DNA from: Linepithema humile
Lineage: Eukaryota > Arthropoda > Insecta > Hymenoptera > Formicidae
Assembly: GCF_040581485.1 (NCBI RefSeq)
Contig: NC_090128.1
Location: 35,370,931 to 35,434,930 of the forward strand
DNA length: 64,000 bases
Direction of reading: 5' to 3'
Shown here one piece after another: positions 23,255 to 34,272 of this stretch. The notes under the pieces are model-generated. The model searched no databases. It was not told the origin of the DNA and saw nothing but the letters and a program-made list of their open reading frames with translations. How positions within the stretch are numbered: position 1 is the stretch's first letter; the number at the start of each line of letters is the position of its first letter. A program made the position numbers and the translations under genes.

Positions 23255-25119
23255 ATGGTGCAAAATATAGCTATTGTTGAGAAAACATCAAGTGAATTAA
23301 AATTTCATGAATTTTTGATGGAGAAAAAGAAATTGAATTTTGAAAAAGAATCTTTGTACTGTGTTTTGACATTGCATACACCTTTTCGGAATCTAGTGAA
23401 TGTAACTTTAGGGGAATATGAGTATATTCTTTTGCCAAAAGAGTTCGGTACATTACATCATCTTCAAGAGATTACATTATTCACAAAGTGTTTCGTGAAT
23501 ACTGCTCAATTTGCATGGGAATGGTTAGAGCAAGCTCCTGTGAGAAGTAATTTAAAATTATTGAAAATAATGAATTATTCCGTAAGTTGCACTATCTACA
23601 TACTCAGATATTATAATATTAACTACGAATTAACAGAATAAAGTTTTTTTTTATAAAATAAAAGAGTTACATTACGTTTTCACTATTTATTGTTATATTA
23701 TTAATTTATTTTGTTATTTATAGCTACCTGAATTACCTTTACAAATTACATGTTTGAAAAATCTCACAACATTAAACATAGCAAATAACGGAATCAATTT
23801 CTTACCAAAGGAGTTTGGTAATTTGCCTCTTTCGGATCTTAATCTATCGTTTAATTATCTCAAAAGGCAATCGAAACAATCTGCAATGGAATGGTTAATG
23901 CAAGCTTCTATTAGAAATAATTTAAAAAAACTCAACTTAAGTTTTAATTATGTAAGTTGTAATATTGAATTACTAAAATATCACTTACTAATGTAAGTTG
24001 CGCTATTTAGTTGCTGGCTTTTCATTATTTTAACTGATTTAATTAATTGTTATTATAAAATAAAAAGTATAATTTTAATAGGATTACTTATTAATATACT
24101 AACAATGTACTATTATACATAGTTGACTGAATTTCCATTACAAATTACATATTTGAAAAATCTACGATCCTTATACATAAACAATAATAGAATTAAGTTC
24201 TTACCAAAAGAGTTAGGTACTTTGCCTCATCTTACACATCTTAATCTCTCTTGTAATCACCTTTGGAAATCGGATCACAATACATGGGAATGGCTAAAAC
24301 AAATTGAAATTAGAAATAAATTGTCAAAATTAGATCTGTCGGACAATCTGGTAAGACTTGCACTATTCATTTATCAAAACGTCATAAGAAGAACTATAAT
24401 TATTATAAATACATAAAAAAGTTAGTTTATATTTATGATCAATTAATAAATTATAAAATTATTAATTATTTCTAGTTAAGAGAATTACCGCCACAAATTG
24501 GAAAACTAAGCGCTTTAACTTGTTTAAGTCTTGCTCGTAATTTGTTAGAATGTGTGCCACATAGTCTCCCAAATCTAAAAAATTTAAAATTTCTTGATTT
24601 GTCGAACAATGATTTGTTATATCTACCAGGAAATATGGCACATTTATCGGCATGTATATATGTTGATAGGAATCCATTTAATTTAAATGACGATGGTGAT
24701 GATGATTTGAGTACGAATTTGAAAGTGCCAAGTCTTGAGGATTGTTCAGCTGAATTTATCCTGAAAACTGGGTTTGTTGCTATTATTTTGATGTTTTTAA
24801 TTATATATAACTTTACTCTTGAAAAATTCTGGATAAGTCCAAATTATTTTAATATATTTTAAATCATCTTTACGATTATAGAATAAAAAGCAGAAAGGGA
24901 TTATCACCAATAATGGTCAGATTTTTGGATAATAAAAGATATTGCTTCTTTTGTGAAACTCCATGTTTTCGTTATTATAGAAAGCGCTTTATAAATTATT
25001 TTAAATATGGTGAAATACTGGATCTTAAATTTATTTCGTATTCACTAACTATTTGGAATGCAAAGTTTGAATGTTACGCTTGTTCATCAGAATGTGCTAA
25101 AAGATTGAGTTTCAATTAA
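23255..25119 (+). CDS. LRR gene B, LRRC58-like
   Basis: Five exons are inferred: 23255-23581, 23724-23951, 24123-24350, 24476-24771 and 24882-25119, giving 438 residues. Introns are phase 0 except the last, which is phase 2. Exon 1 begins MVQNIAIVEKTSSELK and is the B-type N-terminus. Middle exons contain LPKEFG or LPKELG, WEWLxQ and IRNxLxxLxLSxN motifs. The last LRR exon has the acidic NLNDDGDDDL and ends CSAEFILKTG. The final exon has VRFLDNKRYCFFC and a CYACSSEC motif. The hydrophobic stretch after LKTG seen when reading straight through is intron, so there is no transmembrane anchor. Compared with C and G this gene lacks one middle LRR exon, and a scar of the loss remains in intron 2. 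Its exon 1 is nearly identical to that of gene E. Confidence 0.8.
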
Positions 25120-25907
25120 TTTATTGGACTTAAAATTGACAAAATGTAATCTACATAAAAATATCTGATATGACCGATATCAAAACTTTTTAATTTTGTA
25201 TATTCTTTGACGAGTATTCACATGATTTATCAATATTCGTCAATATTATTATTTTTGTATATATTTGAAACACAAAATTATATATACATTTAGTAGTGAT
25301 AGGATTTTACAAATAGATTCTTACTTGCAAATTTTTAAACAAATTAAGATTGATTGAAGATAAAAAATCTCAAAACATTTTGCAGACTGTTTTAATTGTG
25401 GTATTTTTTAAATTTAAAAGCTTTAAAGTCTTGAATTTGTATAATATATATACATATGTTTCTGTAAATATACATGTATATATATATTGTATACATACAT
25501 CTGAATGTGTACATGTATATGTGTTAAATTATGTAAAATATTTCGCACATTCATACCATTCAAGATATTCAAAACATTAAGACTTGCAAAATTTTTAAGA
25601 TATTCAAGATTTTTTTATCATAACAGTCTTACAAAATGTTTAAAATTTTTTGATTTTCTTAATTCAAGCTATTAACTCAAGATATTTTTGCAAGATTTTT
25701 ATACTTTACCACTAAGTTTGTGTATTTTTTTTATAACATACATGTTAAGTAAAAACAAAATATTAATACGTTTCATCGACAGATCTTTAAGGCTTAATAT
25801 TAAATGCAATTTCTGGTAGAAATCTGTGCAGTTTGACTGAACACTTGGCCACTTACTATGTAATATTACTTGTTCTTTTTATATACAAAAATACTGCATG
25901 GCAACTA

Positions 25908-26000
25908 GGCAAAATTAGTTAAAACAATTTTATTATATATTATTATTATATACTTTATTATATTTTATTGTATAATAAATTTGCTTTAACTAATTTTGCC
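25908..26000. repeat. 93-bp inverted repeat, copy 1
   Basis: GGCAAAATTAGTTAAA at the left end is the reverse complement of TTTAACTAATTTTGCC at the right end, with an AT-rich centre. It is conserved at the same length after genes C and E. It could be a MITE fixed in the ancestral spacer or a structured RNA segment. Confidence 0.75.
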
Positions 26001-26688
26001 AAAAATATATTTTAACAAAATATATCATTGATATTAAAAGGTTTCTGATCAGTTTTTAAAATAAAAAGTTAATAAGTTTAATAATAAGTTTATTAATAAG
26101 TAAAGTTTAAGTTTAATAAATTTGTAAAATAATCAAGTATAAAATTAATAAAAATGTGTGAACGCGTGCAAAAATATAACGCAAAGAAAAAAAGACTTAG
26201 AGTATTAAAACAGCTTAGAATACGTAACTCACATAATTCTGTCATAAAAATGTCAACAAAGGTTAAAAGTGACAATTATCAATCATTTATTGCGCTCTTA
26301 TTGCTAAGTAACTGAGTTCAGAATTTGTACATTTTTTTTATGTAGTAACTGCGCCAAAGCGTTAAGTCTTAATTGGGATCCTAACAGTTTTACTGTTCAA
26401 TTACCAGGAAAAGAGCCATATAACTGCCCAATAACCAATCAAAAACTGCATTAAATTTCTACCAGGGATATTTTTCATGAAATTAAAATACATATGTTAT
26501 TCAACGATTTGTGACATTAAGAATATATTTCTTAGAAAACTGATTGCGAGTAATGCGAGAGGTTTTGTTATTTTAATCTTTTTTTTACAGAGTCAGGTGT
26601 GCTAATAGAAAAATTTAATGAATTTTTTTTTACATATAAATATTTATATAACATTTATTTATGTTTCAAGTTTTTTATTATATCTCTC

Positions 26689-26775
26689 CCTCTCTCTCCC
26701 TCTCTTTTTCTTTTTATTTTCTCTTCCACCTCTCTCTCTCTCTCTCTTTTTCTTTCTCTTTCTCTTTTTGTTTGT
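26689..26775. repeat. (TC)n-rich low-complexity tract
   Basis: Imperfect CT and CTTT repeats. The corresponding place after genes C and E (about 32035 and 37720) has only a short remnant, so the tract expanded here. Confidence 0.85.
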
Positions 26776-26916
26776 TGTCTTTTCTTATTGTAATATAATT
26801 TTATAGGAAAAAAATATATTTTTGTAATTTTTTATATATTTATTAAAGAAATTAATAAATATTGTCGTTGGTAATATTCGATGTATCTGAAAAAAAGTCA
26901 GATTAATTAAAAGATA

Positions 26917-27245
26917 AACTTTTTTATTCGCTGTCATAAAAGAATTTTTCTTTAATTAAATTATAATTTATTTTAATTCATTAATTATATGTCAATCTTG
27001 CAATATAAAAATCGTTTATTTTGATGTATTACAAGTTTATATAACGTTTGCCAAAAGCACGTATGATTTTCTCTACATCGACGCGAAATAATAAACATCA
27101 TTGACTTTATGTACAGCAGCTTGAACGTATGTAACAGAGCAGTACGTTTAGCAGTTGTCATATGAAGCAGATAACCACGTTTTACAATTCGCATTCTTGG
27201 CGTTTATAAGCCGTTTTCAACATAGGAGAAAAGAGAACGAGGTAA
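26917..27245 (+). promoter_or_regulatory. conserved 5' block upstream of LRR gene C
   Basis: Second copy of the block upstream of the B-type genes. Its first part (about 26917-26990, with TTTTTCTTTAATTAAATTATAA) also aligns with the end of the vitellogenin intron around 51560-51645. This suggests the block begins with vitellogenin-derived sequence. Confidence 0.4.
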
Positions 27246-27583
27246 TAATTACCTTACTTAATTCAGAATCATTATTATTGTATAAAATATTAAAATTATA
27301 TGAGTTAAATTAATTTCAACATACATTTTATAACATCTTCTATATCATAGCGACATTTATACTTTGTAGATCTTTTAGATTATGAATAGAAACAGTAGGT
27401 ATTTATAAAAATTGTCAAGAATAATAGAATTTCTTTAAGTAAAATTCAAAGTACACAACTTTGTTAGATCGAATAATATCTATAATTTTACTTTCCAGAA
27501 GGATTGTTTTAATATCACATAACACTTGATATTGTAAAATCCATATAAATTCTACCAATTTTGTATTGCATTAGATTTTTACA

Positions 27584-30461
27584 ATGGTGCAAAATATAGC
27601 TATTGTTGAGAAAACATCAAGTGAAACAAAATTTGATGAATTTTTGATGGAGATAAAAAAATCGAAGTTTGAAAAAGAATCTTTGTACTGTTTTTTGACA
27701 ATGCATACACCTTTTCGGAATCTAGTAAATGTAACTTTACAAGAATGTAAGTTTAATTTCTTGCCAAAAGAGTTCGGTACATTACATCATCTTCAAGAGA
27801 TTACATTATCCAGAAATTATGTCGTGAATACTACTCAATCTGCATGGGAATGGTTAGAGCAAGCTCCTATGAGAAGTAATTTAAAATTATTGAAAATAAC
27901 AGAGTATTACGTAAGTTGCACCATATACTTACTCAGATACTTACACCTCTCATAAGCTGGCAGGACCAAATCAGTAGAATCGAATGCGACTTATCGAAAA
28001 ATTTAGTACTTATTTTGTACTATTTTGTACCACAAAAAATAATTTTGTACTCCGTGCCATTTAAGAAAAAATCGTGGCGCTGCCAACTTCATATTAAGCT
28101 AGCAAAACCAAAAAAAAAAATATATATATATAAATAAAAAATACAACGTATACAGTTAACGCTGAATTTGTACTAATTTGTACCACCCAAAAAAAGTCAA
28201 AATATTTCCATTAACCCCTTAAAACAACCCTTATTTTGTCTATCCTAGAAAATAGGACATTTCTCTTCCGATCTTTTAAGAATTTAACCAGCACAATTGA
28301 ACTAAATTTATCTTATTACTTACCACTTGTCATGTACTATTTTGTACCACCAGAAAGAATTTTGTACCCCGTGTTATTTGAAAAAAATCGAGGTCCTGCC
28401 AACATGATGTGGAACTAACCGAATAAAAATTATTAAAAAATAACAAATAACGATAGATTCTATTAGTACTGAATTTGTACTAATTTGTACCACCCAAAAA
28501 AAGATTTTTTTTCAAAATAGTACAAAATGAGTACTAAATTTTCCGATAAGTCGCATTCGATTCTGCTGATTTGGTCCTGCCAGCTTATGAGAGGTGATAC
28601 TTACTATGATGTTAACTATTAATTCATAGAATAAAGTTTTTATTTAAAATATAAAAAAGTTACTTTACATTTTCACCATTTATTGTTATATTATTGAATT
28701 ATTTTGTTATTTACAGCTATCTGAATTACCTTTGCAAATCACATGTTTGAAAAATCTTACAACATTAGACATAACTGGGAATAGAATCAATTTTTTACCA
28801 AAAGAGTTTGGTAACTTGTCTCTTTTGGATCTTGATCTATCGTGTAATGATTTCGGAAGGTCTAAACAATCTGCATGGGAATGGTTAACGCAAGCTCCTA
28901 TTAGAAATAATTTAAGAAAACTTGACATAAGCTGTAATTATGTAAGTTGTAATATCGAATTACTAAAATATCATTGGATTAAGTAACAAAAATAAAATTA
29001 TTTTTCAAAAAATTTTCTTAAAAATGAAACATTTAAATTACAATTACTTTTTATTGACAATATATAAAAAGTCAGCCGTCATACTAATAAATTGGTATTA
29101 TTTATAGATCACTGCAGTACCATTACAAATCACTTGTTTGAAAAATTTAGAATCATTAGGCTTATTCAAAAATCAGATCAACTTTTTGCCGAAAGAATTT
29201 GGTATTTTATCTCAACTGACAACACTTGATTTAGAGGGTAATAAATTCGTAACATGTGGGCATTCTACATGGAAATGGTTAGAAATGCCCATTAGAAATA
29301 ATTTATCACTGTTAGACATAAGTAACAATTGTGTAAGTTGCGCTATTTAGTTGCTGACATTTTATTTTAACTGATTAAATAAATTGTTATTTGAAAATAA
29401 AGAGTATAATTCTAATAGGATTATTTAATGAGATACTAACAATGTATTATTATACACAGCTGTTTGAATTTCCATTACAAATTACATGTTTGAAAAATCT
29501 ACAGTTCTTAGACATAAGCAGGAACAAAATTGACTTTTTACCAAAAGAGTTAGGTACTTTGCCTCAGCTTACATGTCTTAATCTTTCTTTTAATCACCTT
29601 GGAAAATCTGATCGCAATACATGGGAATGGCTAGAGCAAGCTGCAGTCAGAAATAAATTGTCAGAATTATATTTGTCACACAATCTGGTAAGACTTACAC
29701 TATTTATTTATCAAAACATCATAAAAAGAATCAAAATTATTATAAAAAAGTAAAAAGGTTAATTTATATATTTATGATCTACTAATAAATTATAAAATTA
29801 TTAACTATTTCTAGTTAACGGAACTACCGCCACAAATTGGAAAACTAAATGCTTTAACTATTTTACGGCTTGCTGGCAATAAGTTAAAATTTTTACCACA
29901 AAGTCTCGTAAATCTAAAAAATTTAAAACATCTTAATTTATCGGACAATGATTTGTTATATTTACCAGGAAGTTTGGCACATGTATCGGTAGATATAAAT
30001 GTTGAAGAGAATCCATTTAATTTAGATGACGATAGTGATGATAATTTGACAACGAATTTGTAAGTGCCAAGTCTTGTGGAATGTTCAGCAGAATTTATTC
30101 TGAAAACTGGGTTTGTTGCTATTATTTTGATGTTTTTAATTATATTTAACTTTACTCTTGAAAAATACTGGATAAGTTCAAATTATTTCAATATATTTTG
30201 AATCATCTTTACGATTATAGAATAAAAAACAGAAAGGGATTATCATCAAGAATGGTCAGATTTTTGGATAATAAAAGATATTGCTTCTTTTGTGAAACTC
30301 CATGTTTTCGTTATTATAGAAAACGCTTTATAAATTATTTTAAATATGGTGAAATACTGGATCTTAAATTTATTTCGTATTTACTAACTATTTGGAATGC
30401 AAAGTTTGAATGTTACGTAAGTTGTTCATCAGAATGTGTTAAAAGATTGAGTTTCGATTAA
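27584..30461 (+). CDS. LRR gene C, with a premature stop inside a candidate splice donor
   Basis: Six exons are inferred: 27584-27910, 28717-28941, 29108-29332, 29460-29687, 29815-30110 (or -30059) and 30221-30461. N-terminus and modules are as in gene B, plus one extra LRR exon (29108-29332) shared with G. The ancestral exon 5 reading meets TAA at 30061-30063, where B has AAA and E has GAA. That would end the protein at 417 residues without the Cys-rich C-terminus. However, the changed bases create a perfect GTAAGT at 30060-30065. Splicing there removes the stop and 17 codons, keeps phase 2, and gives 496 residues. Intron 1 carries a 651-bp MITE. In the final exon, GCT of the other copies is replaced by GTAAGT (30417-30422). 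The gene may be functional with a shifted donor or on its way to becoming a pseudogene. Confidence 0.65.
27945..28595. mobile_element. 651-bp MITE with 9-bp target-site duplication
   Basis: Terminal inverted repeats of about 70 bp begin ACCTCTCATAAGCTGGCAGG and are flanked on both sides by GATACTTAC (27936-27944 and 28596-28604). It lies in intron 1 of LRR gene C; genes B, E and G lack it. Internally it has two related halves offset by about 310 bp, each with TACTATTTTGTACCAC and GAATTTGTACTAATTTGTAC. It has no transposase. A 9-bp duplication with long inverted repeats fits Mutator-like elements, but the assignment is an inference. Confidence 0.85.
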
Positions 30462-30792
30462 TTTATTGGACTTAAAATTGACAAAATGTAATCTACATAA
30501 AAATATCTCACATATGACCGATATCAAAACTTTTTAATTTTATATATTTTTTGACGAGTATTCACATGATTTATCGATATTCGTCGATATTATTATTTTT
30601 GTATATATTTTAAAACACAAAATTATATATGTATTTAGTAATAGGATTTGACAAATAGACTTTTACTTGCAAATTATTAAAGAAATCAAAAGTGACTAAA
30701 AATAAAAAATGTTAGAACATCTTGCAGGCTGTTTTAATTGAGAATTTTGGCAAATCTTAAAAGTTTCAAAGTCTTGAATTTGCATATATGTT

Positions 30793-30796
<4 letters not shown>

Positions 30797-30836
<40 letters not shown>
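30797..30836. repeat. (TA)n microsatellite
   Basis: About 19 uninterrupted TA units; the other spacers have shorter TATG-interrupted versions at the same place. Confidence 0.9.
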
Positions 30837-30841
<5 letters not shown>

Positions 30842-31272
30842 TGTACATATGTGTATATTTTATACATACGTGTATACTGTTTATAAGTGAATGTGTTAAA
30901 TTATGTAAAATATTTCACACATTCATACCACTCAAGGTATTAAACTTGCAAAATTTTTAAGATTTTCAAAATTTTTCTATTATAACAGTCTTAAAAAATG
31001 TATTAAATTTTTTTATTTCTTTAACTCAAGCTTATAACTCAATATATTTTTGCACGATTTTTATACTTTACCACCAAGTTTATGTATTTTTTTTTATAAC
31101 ATGCATGTTAAGTAGAAACAAAATATTAATACGTTTAATCGACATATTTTTAAGGCTTAATATTAAGTGCAATTCTTGGTAGAAATCTGTGCAGTTTGAC
31201 TAAATCTCTTGCCAGTTACTATGTAATATTACTTGTTTTTTTTTTATATACAAAAATACTACATGGCAACTA

Positions 31273-31365
31273 GGCAAAATTAGTTAATACAATTTTATTA
31301 TATAATATTATTATATACTTTATTATATTTTATTGTATAATAAATTTGCTTTAACTAATTTTGCC
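31273..31365. repeat. 93-bp inverted repeat, copy 2
   Basis: Same element as at 25908-26000, with identical length and ends and only a few changes in the arms. Confidence 0.75.
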
Positions 31366-32390
31366 AAAAATATATTTTAACAGAATATATCATTGATATT
31401 AAAAGATTTCTGATCAGTTTTTAAAATAAAAAGATAACAAGTTTAATAATAGATTTAATAATAAGTAAAGTTTATGTTTAATAAGTTTGATAAAATAATC
31501 AAGTGTAAAATTAATAAAAATGTGTGGACGCGTGCAAAAACATAAGGCAAAAAAAAACTTAGAGTATTAAAACAGCTTAGAATACGTAACTTGCATAATT
31601 CTGTCATAAAAATTTCAACAAAGATTAAAAGTGACAATTATCAATCATTTATTTATTGCGCTCTTAATGCTAAGTAATTGAGTTGAGATTTTGTACATTT
31701 TTTCTATGTAGTAACTGCGCGAAAAGCGTTACGTCGTAATTGGGATCCTAACAATTTTACTGTTCAATTATCAGGAAGAAGGCCATATAATTGCCCAATA
31801 ACCAATCAAAAACTGCATTAAATTTCTACCAGGGATATTTTCCATGAAATTAAAATATCTATGTTCTTCAACGATTTGTGACATTAAGAATATATTTTTT
31901 TGAAAACTGAGTAATGGTTTTATTTTAATCTTTGCATTTTAACAAAGTCAGGTGTGCTAAAGGAAAAATTTAATAAATTCCTTTTTACATTTAAATGTTT
32001 ATACAACAATTATTTGTCTACAAGTTTTTTATTATGTCTCTCTCTTTTTTTGTTGTCTTTTCTTATTGTAATATAATTTTATAGGAAAAAAAATACATTT
32101 TTGTGGTTTTTTATATATTTATTGAAGAAATTAATAAATATTGTCGTTGGTAATATTTGATGTATCTGAACAAAACCGTCAGATTAATTAAAAGATGTTT
32201 AACGGACGTACCATTATTATTATCTAATGGAGTAAAAAAGTCTCACACGTGCAGCCTAGTGTCATTATAACTTTGATAAAATTTTTAAATTAAAGTTGTT
32301 TTTTATATCGTATATTCTTGTGTCAATAATATCACGCGAAACAAATAATCATATAATTCAGATTATATTGTAGCTTTAACATCGGCAATA

Positions 32391-32531
32391 GAACAGTACT
32401 TTTATAACTGTCCCTTCGCACAGATCAATGTGTTTTGTGTTAGTTCGATAGAAGTTCATTGGCAATAAAAATCTACATTCTTTCATAAATACAACGGAAA
32501 AAACAGGGTAATATGCATATTTAAAATAACG
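32391..32531. repeat. 141-bp block identical to 19274-19414 (copy 2)
   Basis: Identical to the block upstream of gene A, although the exon remnant that follows is decayed and the sequence before it is only loosely similar. A recent gene-conversion tract is the simplest reading. Confidence 0.85.
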
Positions 32532-32723
32532 TGAAATATGATTTTTTTTCAATGCACTGGCAATTAAATAAGACATTATTTTTATACAAAGTACATTAAT
32601 ATCAACAATTTATAATGTTTTCTGTTATTTTCGCAAAACTTGACATTTTCTTTATTCTGAAAAGGAAAATATCAAATATTGAACAAACAGATTTTATAAC
32701 TTTTTCTGCAAATTAGTAGCACA

Positions 32724-33118
32724 GTGGTACGAGATAAAGGTATGATTATAACAATATTAAAAATAAAAAATTTAGTCAGTTTTTAAGAAAAGATATAAGA
32801 ATATTAACAGTAAGAAAATCTATTTATGATTGCTACACAATTGTTGCAACTTTTCAAAATTTAATAAATTTAACATTGGTGTGAAATAACATGTCTTTTT
32901 TCTCAAAGGAGCTAGGTACTTTATCTCATCTTCCGTATCTTGTATTTCTGCACAATTTTCGTGGAAAATCCACTTAATCTACATGAAAATAGCTCAAGCT
33001 TTCTTCTATTAGTAATAATTGATTATAATTAAACATAAATTACAATATATTAAGTTAAACAATGCAATATTAAAAAATTATGATATTTACTAAGTTTAAT
33101 AATATTATTATCTGAAAA
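32724..33118 (+). pseudogene. LRR remnant D (A-type exon 1 and part of intron 1)
   Basis: Aligns with exon 1 of gene A, for example AAGAAAATCTATTTA and CTTTTCAAAATTTAA. The start codon is GTG instead of ATG, a one-base deletion near codon 13 shifts the frame, and TGA and TAA stops follow. The exon end AAGTTAAACAATGCAATATT is recognisable, and intron 1 continues to about 33118. There the sequence switches to vitellogenin exon 3, so exons 2-5 are gone. Confidence 0.85.
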
Positions 33119-33125
33119 AATGAAA

Positions 33126-33620
33126 CATTTCGTCAGCCTGACAGTTGTAAATCAATGTTTTCACATCAGAAAAGTGCACTGGAATATTATAATCCACAAA
33201 TTAGCTTTTATTCTATTTGGAATTTATGTTTATGCATACCAACGTACTTTATTTGTATTAATTATTTATTAATTTAAATAAATGACACATTTTGTCTATT
33301 ATAAAATATTATTGATGTTAAGAAGTCAAATTAATGTAATATGTTTTTGAACCATGCATTGAACGATAAATGTTATCACATACAATTTGGCTATACAAGA
33401 CTGTTTATGATTTGCGCAACATAGATAAAGTATTAATATACAAAAATGACTTTTTTGATACATTATCTTTATATTGCCAGCTTGATACTCTTATAAATTT
33501 TTCTGTTTAAATATCAAAATTGAAACGCGCCGAAATGCATAACAAGATAAACTTTTTTATTCGCTATCAAAAAAGAATTTTTCTTTAATTAAATAATAAT
33601 TCATTCTAATTCGCTAATTA
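33126..33620 (-). pseudogene. vitellogenin exon 3 start and adjoining intron, relic
   Basis: Aligns with about 51145-51650 of the vitellogenin gene in the same orientation. The exon part keeps about 21 in-frame codons (DYNIPVHFSDVKTLIYN against DYNVPVHFPAEKTVIYN). The intron part keeps blocks such as AAGAAGTCAAATTA, ATACAAGACTGT and TTTCTTTAATTAAATAA. The rest of the gene is absent. The junction on the left is LRR intron 1. Confidence 0.85.
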
Positions 33621-33875
33621 CATGTTAATCCTGCAATATAAAAATCGTTTACTTTGATGGATTACAATTTTATATAACGTTTGGCAAAAGTACGTATGAT
33701 TTTCCCCACATCGACACGAAATAATAAACATCATTGACTTTATGTATAGCAGCTTGTACGTATGTAACAGAGCAGTACGTTAGCAGTTGTCATATAAAAC
33801 AGATAACCACGTTTTACAATTCACATTCTTATCGTTTACAAGCCGCTTTTAACATAGGAGAAGAAACAAGGTAAT
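33621..33875 (+). promoter_or_regulatory. conserved 5' block upstream of LRR gene E
   Basis: Third copy of the B-type 5' block, following directly on the vitellogenin intron relic, and ending in the same possible donor after GAGAAGAAACAAG. Confidence 0.4.
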
Positions 33876-34272
33876 ATTCACTTTACGTTTAATTCAGAAT
33901 TATCTTTATTGTTTAAAATTATAAATTTATATGAGTTAAATTAATTTTAACATACATTTTATAACATTTTCCATATCATAGCGACATTTATACTTTGTAG
34001 ATTTTTTTCATATTGAAAAGACATATTAAAGTAACATTTTCTTTATAATTTTTTTGAGATTAGGAATAGAAACAGTAGAAATGTATAAAAATTATTTATT
34101 TGTCAAGAATAATAGAATTTCTTTAAGTAAAATTCAACGTACACAACATTGTTAGATCGAATAATATCTATAATTTCATTTTCCAGAAGGATTGTTGTAG
34201 TATCACATAACACTTGATATTGTAAAATCCATATAATATTCTACCAATTTTGTATTGCATTAGATTTTTACA

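Larger units (their letters stand above)
25120..26900. other. conserved 3' spacer of LRR gene B
   Basis: No coding sequence. The spacer recurs after genes C (30462-32200) and E (36158-37900) over about 1.7 kb, including TA/TG-rich microsatellites, a hairpin, and GGGATCCTAACA and ACCAGGGATATTTT landmarks. This shows that gene and spacer were duplicated together. Confidence 0.7.
30462..32200. other. conserved 3' spacer of LRR gene C
   Basis: Second copy of the B-type spacer, no coding sequence, with a long TA microsatellite near its start. Confidence 0.7.

Noticed and set aside
24772..24862. Transmembrane segment at the end of the LRR proteins (also 30111, 35795, 41841)
   Set aside because: It is the start of the last intron. 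A consensus donor precedes it, and splicing to the Cys-rich exon keeps frame in all five genes.
26985..27194. Small minus-strand protein MRIVKRGYL, also seen at 39330-39539
   Set aside because: The two frames diverge through indels, so there is no protein-level conservation. The sequence belongs to the conserved 5' block.
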